Origin: an uncultured bacterium
GTDB taxonomy: Bacteria; Patescibacteriota; Minisyncoccia; Phycocordibacterales; CAIZLB01
DNA: 7,555 bases
Assembly (NCBI GenBank): GCA_903864515.1
Contig: CAIPFZ010000055.1
Location: forward strand, 1 to 7,555
Direction: 5' to 3'
Made by a program: the position numbers and the translations under genes. Each line of letters begins with the position of its first letter. The stretch's first letter is position 1. Shown one piece after another: positions 1 through 5,185 of the stretch. Below the pieces are notes generated by a model. It was given only the letters and a program-made list of their open reading frames with translations, was not told the DNA's origin and did no database searches.

Positions 1-110
1 AAAGATTGGTCTGTTTTGCAATGTGTTAAAACCACGAGTAAGTGCAATAGCCTTACTCTTTTTGCGAGCTTTTGAACGGTTCTTCTTAACTAATTGATTA
101 AAGTTGGCAT
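1..110 (-). CDS. rpsL: 30S ribosomal protein S12, 5' end only, apparent frameshift near start
   Basis: This is the N-terminal part of ribosomal protein S12, which sits at the decoding centre of the small subunit. Reading leftwards from about position 99, the frame gives NQLVKKNRSKARKKSKAIAL and then TRGFNTLQNRPIF before the window edge. This matches the basic S12 N-terminus (consensus MPTxNQLV followed by Lys/Arg-rich sequence). The ATG at 110-108 encodes MPT, the expected first residues, but in a different frame that stops after MPTLIN. One missing base between 110 and 99 explains this; for example, an AAA run shortened to AA would restore MPTLNQLV. The only in-frame alternative start I see is GTG at 141, which would add an S12-atypical extension. 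No Shine-Dalgarno site precedes the ATG. The rest of the gene lies outside the window. Identity is fairly certain; whether the frameshift is real or an end-of-contig error cannot be told here. Confidence 0.82.
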
Positions 111-203
111 ACTTAAATTTACGAGCGTATGTAAAATACACTAGTTGTCATAGACTACTATATATAGGTGCTTAATGCAAGGGTTTGGGTGATAAATATA
201 TAC

Positions 204-230
204 AAAAAACCCAGACACTCTGGGTTTTTT
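204..230 (-). terminator. Rho-independent terminator after the solute-binding protein gene
   Basis: A perfect 12-bp stem (AAAAAACCCAGA at 204-215 with TCTGGGTTTTTT at 219-230) encloses a 3-nt loop. On the minus strand the GC-rich core is followed by a run of six T, about 30 nt after the stop codon at 260-262. It is symmetrical enough to work in both directions, but only the minus-strand gene to its right ends towards it. Confidence 0.88.
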
Positions 231-259
231 GGGATTTTCTCTATTTTACAGTTGAGAGA

Positions 260-1378
260 TTATTCTTTAACCGTCACAGCCTTCCCTTCTACCACCTTCT
301 TGATTACATACGGCTTTGTAAAGGCCCTCTGTCCGTCTGATTTCAAAGGACCTGACATTCCATTGTATTCCTTGATTGAAGCCAGGTAGTCCTTAACCTT
401 ATCTGGATCTGTACTCTTTGTAGCCTTCATCGCCTGTGCAATCATCATGACGGAGTCGTAGGCGGAGTCGGCACCTATTTGTATGTCTCTATTGTAAGTA
501 GCTTTGTAGCGTTCCTCAAATTCCTTAGTAGGAGTTAGAGATACCAGGAAGGTGAGACCTTCACAAGCCCCCTTACAGTTAGCAATTAACGTATTGTCTG
601 TGTTTTCAGCAAAGACTGGTTGATTAATGCCAATATCCTTAATTTGAGTCATTATTACATCAAATAGACTGTACCCAGCTACAGTTACAATAATTCCATC
701 AATCGATGGGTCTTGTTTTATCTTCATTGCGCCCGTACGAATATCTTTTTCATCCACATTAGGTTCATAAAGGAAGGATATTTTACCACCAAGCTCAATG
801 AATCTTTCGCTGAAGTTCTTAGTCTGATCCTTAACCCAGACGTCGTTAGCTCCGATTATGGCAACATTTCTGTGCCCCTTTTTATATACTAGGTCGGCCA
901 TATCTCTGGATAGTATGAAATCATGAGGATAAGTGTTGAATATATAAGGATTTGCCTCGTTAAATTCTTTTACCCCCAAGGTTGGGGATATGACCACAGC
1001 CTTCTTTTGAGCTATTAAATCCGTTAGTGCCAATCCTTGATTTGACCAATTCGTTCCTATTATAAACTTCACCTGATCAGAATCAGTCAGTTTATTAAAG
1101 GCACTTATGGTTGAAACGGGGCTTATTTGAGTGTCTTCGTATTTAGCAACAAGTTTTCTACCATTTATTCCACCACTTGCATTAATATCCTTAATAGCCA
1201 GCTCCATACCATTTTTAGTGGTTTCTCCCCAAGAAGCAGCATCCCCACTTAATATTAAGGCGCCACCAATTACGATATCCTCCCCATTGTCTTGCTTACC
1301 AAACCCATTTGTAAAAAATACACCTGTTGTCAGTACAACAAGTGCTATAACGATAATCAATACGTATGTTTTTTTCAT
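260..1378 (-). CDS. ABC-type branched-chain amino acid (LivK-like) substrate-binding protein
   Basis: This is a 372-residue periplasmic-binding-fold type I protein of the Leu/Ile/Val-binding (Peripla_BP_6) family. Such proteins capture an amino acid or related small ligand outside the membrane. Residues 1-24 are MKK followed by a hydrophobic segment (about 5-23), giving a signal peptide or anchor. There is no lipobox Cys, so it is not an obvious lipoprotein. The mature part opens with the family pattern VIGGALILSGDAASWGE (about 36-52), then NGMELAIKDIN (56-66) and GGINGRKL (69-76). A C-terminal YDSVMMIAQAM helix (307-317) is also typical. Two Cys four residues apart (268 and 272, CKGAC) could form a disulfide. 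The ATG follows AAAG-CC with no real Shine-Dalgarno site. A near-consensus promoter lies about 45 bp upstream. The gene is divergent from a TrmB-like regulator, and no permease or ATPase gene is in the window. Fold assignment is strong; the ligand is unknown. Confidence 0.88.
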   Translation of the reverse strand: MKKTYVLIIVIALVVLTTGVFFTNGFGKQDNGEDIVIGGALILSGDAASWGETTKNGMELAIKDINASGGINGRKLVAKYEDTQISPVSTISAFNKLTDSDQVKFIIGTNWSNQGLALTDLIAQKKAVVISPTLGVKEFNEANPYIFNTYPHDFILSRDMADLVYKKGHRNVAIIGANDVWVKDQTKNFSERFIELGGKISFLYEPNVDEKDIRTGAMKIKQDPSIDGIIVTVAGYSLFDVIMTQIKDIGINQPVFAENTDNTLIANCKGACEGLTFLVSLTPTKEFEERYKATYNRDIQIGADSAYDSVMMIAQAMKATKSTDPDKVKDYLASIKEYNGMSGPLKSDGQRAFTKPYVIKKVVEGKAVTVKE

Positions 1379-1421
1379 GGCTTTATTTAATGTTAATTTA
1401 TTAATAAGTCTTGACGGATTA

Positions 1422-1449
1422 ATAATACCTGTTATGTTATTTAGGTCAA
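1422..1449 (-). promoter_or_regulatory. Promoter of the solute-binding protein gene
   Basis: On the minus strand, TTGACC (1449-1444) and TATTAT (1427-1422) are separated by 16 nt, each one base from the sigma70-type consensus. Transcription would begin near 1415, leaving a leader of about 37 nt before the ATG at 1378. GTCAAAA at 1445-1451 covers this -35 box and matches six of seven bases of the half-site in the neighbouring regulator's operator. Confidence 0.7.
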
Positions 1450-1512
1450 AACACCATGTATATTTTTGATTATTTTAGACTAGTTTGAGCTTTATATATA
1501 GCCCTGTTTTAC

Positions 1513-1531
1513 TGTTGACAATACGTCAACA
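1513..1531. promoter_or_regulatory. Palindromic operator over the regulator's -35 box
   Basis: A perfect inverted repeat, TGTTGAC-N5-GTCAACA, has arms at 1513-1519 and 1525-1531 and spacer AATAC. Its left arm contains the first five bases of the -35 hexamer at 1515-1520, so a bound dimer would block RNA polymerase. The N5 spacing is the same layout as the known archaeal TrmB-family site TATCAC-N5-GTGATA. Autorepression by the adjacent TrmB-like protein is inference. Confidence 0.72.
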
Positions 1532-1543
1532 AAAAAGTATTAT
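1515..1543 (+). promoter_or_regulatory. Near-perfect promoter of the TrmB-like gene, leaderless
   Basis: TTGACA (1515-1520, full -35 consensus), a 17-nt spacer and TATTAT (1538-1543, five of six -10 bases). The expected transcription start, 6-8 nt beyond the -10, falls at or next to the ATG at 1551. The mRNA would therefore have almost no 5' leader. Confidence 0.82.
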
Positions 1544-1550
1544 TATTTAT

Positions 1551-2318
1551 ATGATTATAAGCACTCTTAAGAATCTTGGCTTCTCAGAAAAGGAAGCTAT
1601 AATTTATCAAACTATATATGAGCAGGGCCACATAAGTCCCGCCCAGATTTCAGTATCTACTGGAATAAACAGATCTACTGTTTACAGTGTCATTAAAGAC
1701 TTAATAGACAAGGGTGTAATTACTGAAGATCACACCAAGAAGCAGACAATATTCATTGCGCTACCCCTAACCAGCTTGGAAAGTATGATTGACAAGGAAG
1801 AGCGTAGGATTCAGGAGAAAAAACTCCTTGTTGAGCAAGCTAAGAAGGAATTGGCATCATTAGATCAAAAAACCTCCATTTCGGAGCCAAAAATGACATT
1901 CGTATTTGAGGAAAATCTCAATGACTTCTTATACAAACAAACCCCAGAATGGGATATTAGCACCATGAGAAGGGGTGGGGTATGGTGGGGTTTTCAGAGT
2001 CCAAGCTTTGCAAAAAGTTATCAGAAGTGGATTGATTGGTTCTGGAATGAATGCGCAGACAAGAGACTTATATTAAAACTTCTGACAAATAAATCTGAAA
2101 TTGAAAAACAGATGGAAACTAAGGGATACAACAGGAGATTAATACGGTATTGGAGTGGCTATTCAAACTTTACAGCCTCAACATGGGTCAGTGGAGACTA
2201 TATAATCATGGCAATGACAGACCAAAAACCACATTATTTGGTTCAAATTCATGATGAAGTTCTTGCTCACAACATGCGGGAAATGTTTAAAGGGCTTTGG
2301 GAAAGTCAGGACAAGTAA
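1551..2318 (+). CDS. TrmB-like transcriptional regulator with C-terminal PLD-like effector domain
   Basis: This is a 255-residue DNA-binding regulator. Residues 1-70 form a winged helix-turn-helix of the TrmB/MarR type: LGFSEKEAIIYQTIYEQG, then SPAQISVSTGINRSTVYSVI with IDKGVITE in the wing. Residues about 74-106 are charged and heptad-like, suited to a dimerising coiled coil. Residues about 115-255 resemble the effector domain of TrmB-like proteins common in CPR bacteria and archaea, ending VQIHDEVLAHNMREMFKGLW. I chose ATG 1551 over the longer TTG start at 1485: the longer version would translate through the -35, operator and -10, and its 22 extra residues do not resemble the family. The gene is divergent from a solute-binding protein gene and convergent with a protease gene 34 bp away. 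It probably controls itself and the binding protein; the effector molecule is unknown. Confidence 0.85.
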   Translation: MIISTLKNLGFSEKEAIIYQTIYEQGHISPAQISVSTGINRSTVYSVIKDLIDKGVITEDHTKKQTIFIALPLTSLESMIDKEERRIQEKKLLVEQAKKELASLDQKTSISEPKMTFVFEENLNDFLYKQTPEWDISTMRRGGVWWGFQSPSFAKSYQKWIDWFWNECADKRLILKLLTNKSEIEKQMETKGYNRRLIRYWSGYSNFTASTWVSGDYIIMAMTDQKPHYLVQIHDEVLAHNMREMFKGLWESQDK

Positions 2319-2352
2319 TCAGGTTCTTTTAAGTTACTCTAACCAACGGGAA

Positions 2353-2973
2353 CTAAAACACCCTAACTCCAATAATCAAATTAGCTATAAAATACACTAC
2401 AGGGACAATCATTTGCCAGATGAAGAATATGAAGAATAGGGCAAACAACAGACCGTATCTATCAAGTATACCCATTATATATCTAGCCTTATGAGGTAAA
2501 ACAGCTGATAATATACGTGAACCGTCCAATGGAGGAATTGGAACAAGGTTAAATACCGCAAGAACTAGGTTTGTTATAACTACTATTGATAGGGCTATAA
2601 CTGCAGGATCTGGAAGTGTTCCAGCAAACCCTCTTATAACCAAACCAGCAACTACGGCCAATATGATGTTAGAAAGTGGGCCAGCAAAGGCAACCAATGC
2701 TTCACCCCTCCTTCCAGACCTAAGTGCATTGAAATTTACCGGAACAGGTTTTGCCCACCCAAGAATGATTCCACCAGGTAAAATGGCGCAAATTAGGGGT
2801 ACTATTACAGAACCAAAGGGATCTATGTGCTTTATAGGGTTTAAAGTTAACCTCCCCATAATTTTAGCCGTTTGATCGCCTTGGCTAAGGGCTGCTAATC
2901 CATGGGCTACTTCATGAATTACCACAGAGAATACTAGTATTGCTATTGAAATTATTATTGTTGCTATGTCCAT
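2353..2973 (-). CDS. Site-2 protease family (M50) intramembrane metalloprotease
   Basis: This 206-residue polytopic membrane protease is of the short S2P type, without a PDZ domain. It has the zinc motif HEVAH (20-24) in the first hydrophobic segment. The second signature, NLVPIPPLDG (142-151), supplies the third metal ligand, Asp150. LNPIKHIDPFGS (44-55) and AFAGPLSN (95-102) are typical of this compact subfamily. Membrane segments lie at about 4-28, 55-73, 93-115, 124-146 and 174-204. Such enzymes cut substrates within the membrane; the substrate here is unknown. I chose ATG 2973 because a longer version from 3036 would overlap rpmB antisense and add an atypical N-terminus. There is no Shine-Dalgarno site; an extended -10 ends 6 nt before the ATG. 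The gene is divergent from rpmB by 26 bp and convergent with the TrmB-like gene, with no clear terminator in the 34-bp gap. Confidence 0.9.
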   Translation of the reverse strand: MDIATIIISIAILVFSVVIHEVAHGLAALSQGDQTAKIMGRLTLNPIKHIDPFGSVIVPLICAILPGGIILGWAKPVPVNFNALRSGRRGEALVAFAGPLSNIILAVVAGLVIRGFAGTLPDPAVIALSIVVITNLVLAVFNLVPIPPLDGSRILSAVLPHKARYIMGILDRYGLLFALFFIFFIWQMIVPVVYFIANLIIGVRVF

Positions 2974-2984
2974 AGAAGTATGAT
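2958..2984 (+). promoter_or_regulatory. Candidate promoter of rpmB, overlapping the protease promoter
   Basis: TATGAT (2979-2984) matches five of six -10 bases and shares bases 2980-2984 with the divergent -10. TTGTTG (2958-2963), with a 15-nt spacer, is only a weak -35. The start would be near 2991, giving a leader of about 9 nt. Both -10 boxes lie in the small palindrome GTATG-ATAG-CATAC (2978-2991). Confidence 0.35.
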
Positions 2985-3006
2985 AGCATACCAAAACATA
3001 TGGCAA
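2980..3006 (-). promoter_or_regulatory. Candidate promoter of the site-2 protease gene (extended -10, leaderless)
   Basis: On the minus strand, TGC-TATCAT forms an extended -10 (hexamer 2985-2980). TTGCCA (3006-3001) lies 15 nt upstream as a possible -35, inside the first codons of rpmB. ACTTCT (6 nt) separates the -10 from the ATG at 2973, placing the transcription start at the start codon. Confidence 0.5.
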
Positions 3007-3251
3007 AAGTTTGCGCAATAACAAAAAGAAGTTCAATTAATGGTGGCGGGTATTCTAACCGTACTCGTGCTACTCAATTCAACCCAACAGGGTTGAGACG
3101 TAGACGCGCTAATCTTCAAAAGAAGCGTATTTATGTTCCAGAGCTTGGACAATCAGTTACATTAACTCTATCAACTAGAGCAATCAAAACTATTCAAAAG
3201 AATGGCGCTTTCGCTACTCTTAAGAAAGCAGGTTTGATTAAAATGAAATAA
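3000..3251 (+). CDS. rpmB: 50S ribosomal protein L28
   Basis: This is an 83-residue basic ribosomal protein of the large subunit. It starts MAKVCAITKRSS, continues with GGGYSNRTRATQFNP and an Arg-rich RRRRANLQKKRIYVP stretch, then VTLTLSTRAIKTIQKNG. This is the L28 order: N-terminal VC..T..R, central NLQ..R..V, then VTLR-like sequence and the TI.K.G helix. Only one Cys (residue 5) is present, so it cannot use the four-Cys zinc site and is a zinc-free form. The ATG has no Shine-Dalgarno site. The gene stands alone on its strand, divergent from the site-2 protease and convergent with the ComEC-type hydrolase. A terminator follows 24 nt after the stop. Length and pattern are normal for the family. 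Confidence 0.93.
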   Translation: MAKVCAITKRSSINGGGYSNRTRATQFNPTGLRRRRANLQKKRIYVPELGQSVTLTLSTRAIKTIQKNGAFATLKKAGLIKMK

Positions 3252-3266
3252 TTATAAGTAAGAAGA

Positions 3267-4385
3267 TTACTCTCCAAAATACACCGTACCAGAAATGGTC
3301 CGGTGTATTTTGATTTTGGGAGAGGGGAAAGACACAGTGACAGATGATGACGATGATGTAAAAAACTTATTATCAAACAAATCCAAAACCTGGCTGTGAG
3401 GATGTCCGTATCTGTTATTTTTCCCATAAGACAAAACTACATCCGTTGGAGAAAGTTTTTTTATAAACTCTGGTGCGGATGAAGTCTTTGATCCGTGATG
3501 TCCAGCTTTCAAAATTATTCTATCAAATTTATTCCTATCAATTTTCTCTCCAATTAGATTAAATAACCAGCTGAAAATATTTGGGTCTATATCAGAAGTG
3601 TCAGCGGAGGAAATCAAAACTTTCTCAATTTTCTGAGGAGCATCAGCCATGGCAAAAATTAAATCTTTGCTTTTTATGAAAGATACTACTGAGAAATAAT
3701 TATCCTCCGCCAATTCCTTCTTGCTTGCAAACGTTGTCATGCCAGAGACGGAAGGTGATAAAAAATACACCTCTTCTTTTTTATCTTCACTTACACTTTC
3801 TGTATCTTGGGAGAAAGACAATTTTTCTCCCGCAAAGACTGGAAGAGTAAGTCCTTTATTTTTTTCTCTTATATTTTTGATAGCATTTTGGGAGTCTGGT
3901 CTCACATCATAAATCGGGGAATATAAAATTAGACCAACCTCATATGAGGCTAGAATATTTTCAATCTCCCCAGCATGATCAGAATCTGGATGAGTCAGAA
4001 CAACTACATCAATTTTCTTTCTGTACTTTCCTAAAATATTTTCCAACTTTTGCACAATTCTACTCCCAGGTTTTCCTGTGTCTATTAGGATAGTTTGATT
4101 GTCTTTTGTGATGTAGAGAAGCGAGTCACCCTGCCCAACATCAATTGCGTAAAATCCTTGCTGATTATTCTGACCACCACTGCTTCGAGTTTCAGAAAAA
4201 ATTGAGATGAAAAAGCCCCCAGAAGTTACAAAAACAATTATCCAAGACAGGGACAAAACTCCCACAATTTTACTATGGTATAATGAACGAACAGAAGCAC
4301 GATAAAAGGCATCTGCGATACGCAAAAATAATCCAAATATCTTTTGCAAAATTGTTTGAATAAATTGAGGAAAACTATTAATCAT
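3267..4385 (-). CDS. ComEC-type metallo-beta-lactamase hydrolase, membrane anchored (separate C-terminal half of ComEC)
   Basis: This 372-residue protein corresponds to the C-terminal hydrolase domain of ComEC/Rec2, the competence DNA-uptake protein. After a basic, amphipathic N-terminus, one membrane segment (about 42-63) should place the domain outside the cell. The metallo-beta-lactamase motifs appear in order: AIDVGQGDSLL (80-90), LIDTG (100-104), THPDSDHAGE (131-140, the HxDxDH metal site), ADAP with Asp248 where ComEC proteins usually have TGD, KAGHHGSKTSS (293-303) and GKNNRYGHPH (321-330). In ComEC this domain is thought to degrade the non-transferred DNA strand; that role is inferred here. 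The gene starts 13 bp from the divergent sod gene, without a Shine-Dalgarno site. It is separated from the ComEC channel gene by sod. Its 3' end carries the rpmB terminator on the other strand. A stand-alone MBL hydrolase of another function is the alternative. Confidence 0.85.
   Translation of the reverse strand: MINSFPQFIQTILQKIFGLFLRIADAFYRASVRSLYHSKIVGVLSLSWIIVFVTSGGFFISIFSETRSSGGQNNQQGFYAIDVGQGDSLLYITKDNQTILIDTGKPGSRIVQKLENILGKYRKKIDVVVLTHPDSDHAGEIENILASYEVGLILYSPIYDVRPDSQNAIKNIREKNKGLTLPVFAGEKLSFSQDTESVSEDKKEEVYFLSPSVSGMTTFASKKELAEDNYFSVVSFIKSKDLIFAMADAPQKIEKVLISSADTSDIDPNIFSWLFNLIGEKIDRNKFDRIILKAGHHGSKTSSAPEFIKKLSPTDVVLSYGKNNRYGHPHSQVLDLFDNKFFTSSSSSVTVSFPSPKIKIHRTISGTVYFGE
3275..3312 (+). 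terminator. Terminator hairpin of rpmB inside the 3' end of the convergent gene
   Basis: A 12-bp perfect stem (CAAAATACACCG at 3275-3286 with CGGTGTATTTTG at 3301-3312) continues, after one T-C mismatch, with ACCA/TGGT closed by a GAAA tetraloop (3292-3295). On the plus strand the GC core is followed by ATTTTGATTTTGG, a moderate T-tract. The entire hairpin lies within the last 15 codons of the hydrolase gene on the other strand. Confidence 0.68.
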
Positions 4386-4398
4386 AATAAATTAAAAT

Positions 4399-4998
4399 AT
4401 GAAATTTACAGAGAAGACATTCACAATCCCCGAGCTTATTGGGATAAGCCCAAAAACTATTGAGGAGCACTTGAAGCTCTATTCAGGATACACAAAAAGT
4501 GCAAATTTAATTCTTGAGAAAATTGACAGCCTGCGAACCTCAGATGAAGAGATCGCCAAAAACACATATTTGATTTCTGAACTACAAAGAAGATTTTCCT
4601 TTGAGTTTGACGGTATGAGAAATCATGAATATTATTTTGAACAATTTGAAGGGGGCGCGAATTCTAAAAATGATCAGAGTGAACTGGTGGCAAAAATCAA
4701 AGAGACATGGGGGTCATATGAAGCGTGGCTTTTGAGATTCAAGGAAATTGCAATGACTCGAGGTGTAGGATGGGCTGTCCTTTATTTTGATAAAAAGACA
4801 AACACATTAAATCATGCGTGGGTTGAGGAACAGCATCTGGGACACTTAACTGGAGCGTCCGTTATTCTTGCCCTTGATATGTGGGAACACTCATACATGC
4901 TAGATTATGTTCCAAGTGAAAAGAAAAAATACGTGGAGGCGTTCTTTGAAAATTTGAATTTCTCTGTTGCAGAGGAAAGATTCATAAATTCAAAATAG
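4399..4998 (+). CDS. sodA: Fe/Mn-type superoxide dismutase, divergent gate region
   Basis: This 199-residue enzyme should convert superoxide to oxygen and hydrogen peroxide. All four metal ligands are recognisable: His24 in EEHLKLY, His76 in RNHEYYF, Asp160 and His164 in DMWEHSYMLDY. The subunit-bridging Glu163 is also present. Gly72, four residues before His76, and Gln145, fifteen before Asp160, match the Gly/Gln arrangement of Mn-type enzymes, although I aligned this by eye. The usual HYGKHH..Y segment after the first ligand is replaced by HLKLYSGY, so the His pair is missing and the gateway Tyr is one residue closer. No signal peptide is seen, so it is likely cytoplasmic. The gene runs opposite to the two ComEC-half genes and lies between them: 13 bp from one start and 166 bp from the other's end. 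No Shine-Dalgarno site precedes the ATG; CATAAT at 4383-4388 may be its -10. Confidence 0.9.
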   Translation: MKFTEKTFTIPELIGISPKTIEEHLKLYSGYTKSANLILEKIDSLRTSDEEIAKNTYLISELQRRFSFEFDGMRNHEYYFEQFEGGANSKNDQSELVAKIKETWGSYEAWLLRFKEIAMTRGVGWAVLYFDKKTNTLNHAWVEEQHLGHLTGASVILALDMWEHSYMLDYVPSEKKKYVEAFFENLNFSVAEERFINSK

Positions 4999-5164
4999 TT
5001 TTTTTAGAAAAATCTTGAAGCTCATTTGAGGTTCAGGCTAGTAGTTCCAAATTAACACCACTTCCCCAACGTACTCAACTTTCAAGTCTCACGATATGAA
5101 TACCCGTCATTCATAAAGACCTCCCCTCCAATAGACACCGCATAAAAACTCACTGTTTCATCCA
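4999..5164. other. Structured convergent gap between sod and comEC
   Basis: This 166-bp stretch begins with seven T directly after the sod stop. It holds an imperfect hairpin at 5014-5037 (CTTGAAGCTC...GAGGTTCAGG) and a 7-bp stem at 5095-5115 (TATGAAT/ATTCATA). The plus-strand terminator at 5160-5185 begins at its right edge. It may be a structured sod 3' untranslated region. Apart from a 10-codon minus-strand ORF there is no coding candidate. Confidence 0.45.
5082..5114 (-). CDS. Possible 10-codon ORF with a strong Shine-Dalgarno site
   Basis: Downstream of comEC on the same strand, GGAGGGGAGG (5129-5120) stands 5 nt before an ATG at 5114 that opens MNDGYSYRET followed by TGA. It is the only strong, correctly spaced Shine-Dalgarno sequence I found in the window. 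The ORF is too short to judge from composition. It could be a tiny peptide gene, the remnant of a lost start of a next operon gene, or chance. I assign no function. Confidence 0.2.
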   Translation of the reverse strand: MNDGYSYRET

Positions 5165-5185
5165 TCAATCTTGATGGATTTTTTT
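5160..5185 (+). terminator. Terminator for sod, overlapping the comEC stop codon
   Basis: A perfect 8-bp stem (ATCCATCA 5160-5167 with TGATGGAT 5172-5179) with loop ATCT is followed by six T at 5180-5185. The T-tract follows only on the plus strand, so it ends transcripts coming from sod, 162 nt after its stop. The comEC stop (5167-5165) lies within the left arm. On the minus strand there is no T-tract. Confidence 0.75.

Noticed and set aside
151..180. Possible rpsL promoter (TTGCAT with TATA-rich DNA on the minus strand)
   Set aside because: No combination gives good hexamers at 15-18 nt spacing; the TATATA run alone is not enough in AT-rich DNA.
1131..1469. 112-codon plus-strand ORF
   Set aside because: It lies antisense to the N-terminal half of the solute-binding protein and across the promoter region, with no recognisable protein pattern.
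1485..1550. Longer TTG-initiated start of the TrmB-like gene
   Set aside because: It would translate the -35 box, operator and -10, and the extra 22 residues do not belong to the family's N-terminus; ATG 1551 fits promoter and domain start.
2319..2352. Terminator between the convergent TrmB-like and protease genes
   Set aside because: Only a 4-bp GGTT/AACC pairing is visible and no T-tract follows.
2251..2439. 62-codon plus-strand ORF
   Set aside because: It overlaps the 3' end of the TrmB-like gene in another frame and the 3' end of the protease gene antisense.
2974..3036. Upstream in-frame start of the site-2 protease
   Set aside because: It overlaps rpmB antisense and adds an atypical segment before MDIATIIIS; the extended -10 sits directly before ATG 2973.
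4953..5005. Hairpin at the sod 3' end (TTTGAATTT/AAATTCAAA with inner CTCTG/CAGAG) before seven T
   Set aside because: The GC-containing stem is too far from the T run and the outer stem is almost all A/T, so it is a poor terminator compared with 5160-5185.
4999..5164. tRNA or degraded protein gene in the convergent gap
   Set aside because: No cloverleaf could be built around the GGTTC-like bases, and the short open frames have no start or family resemblance.
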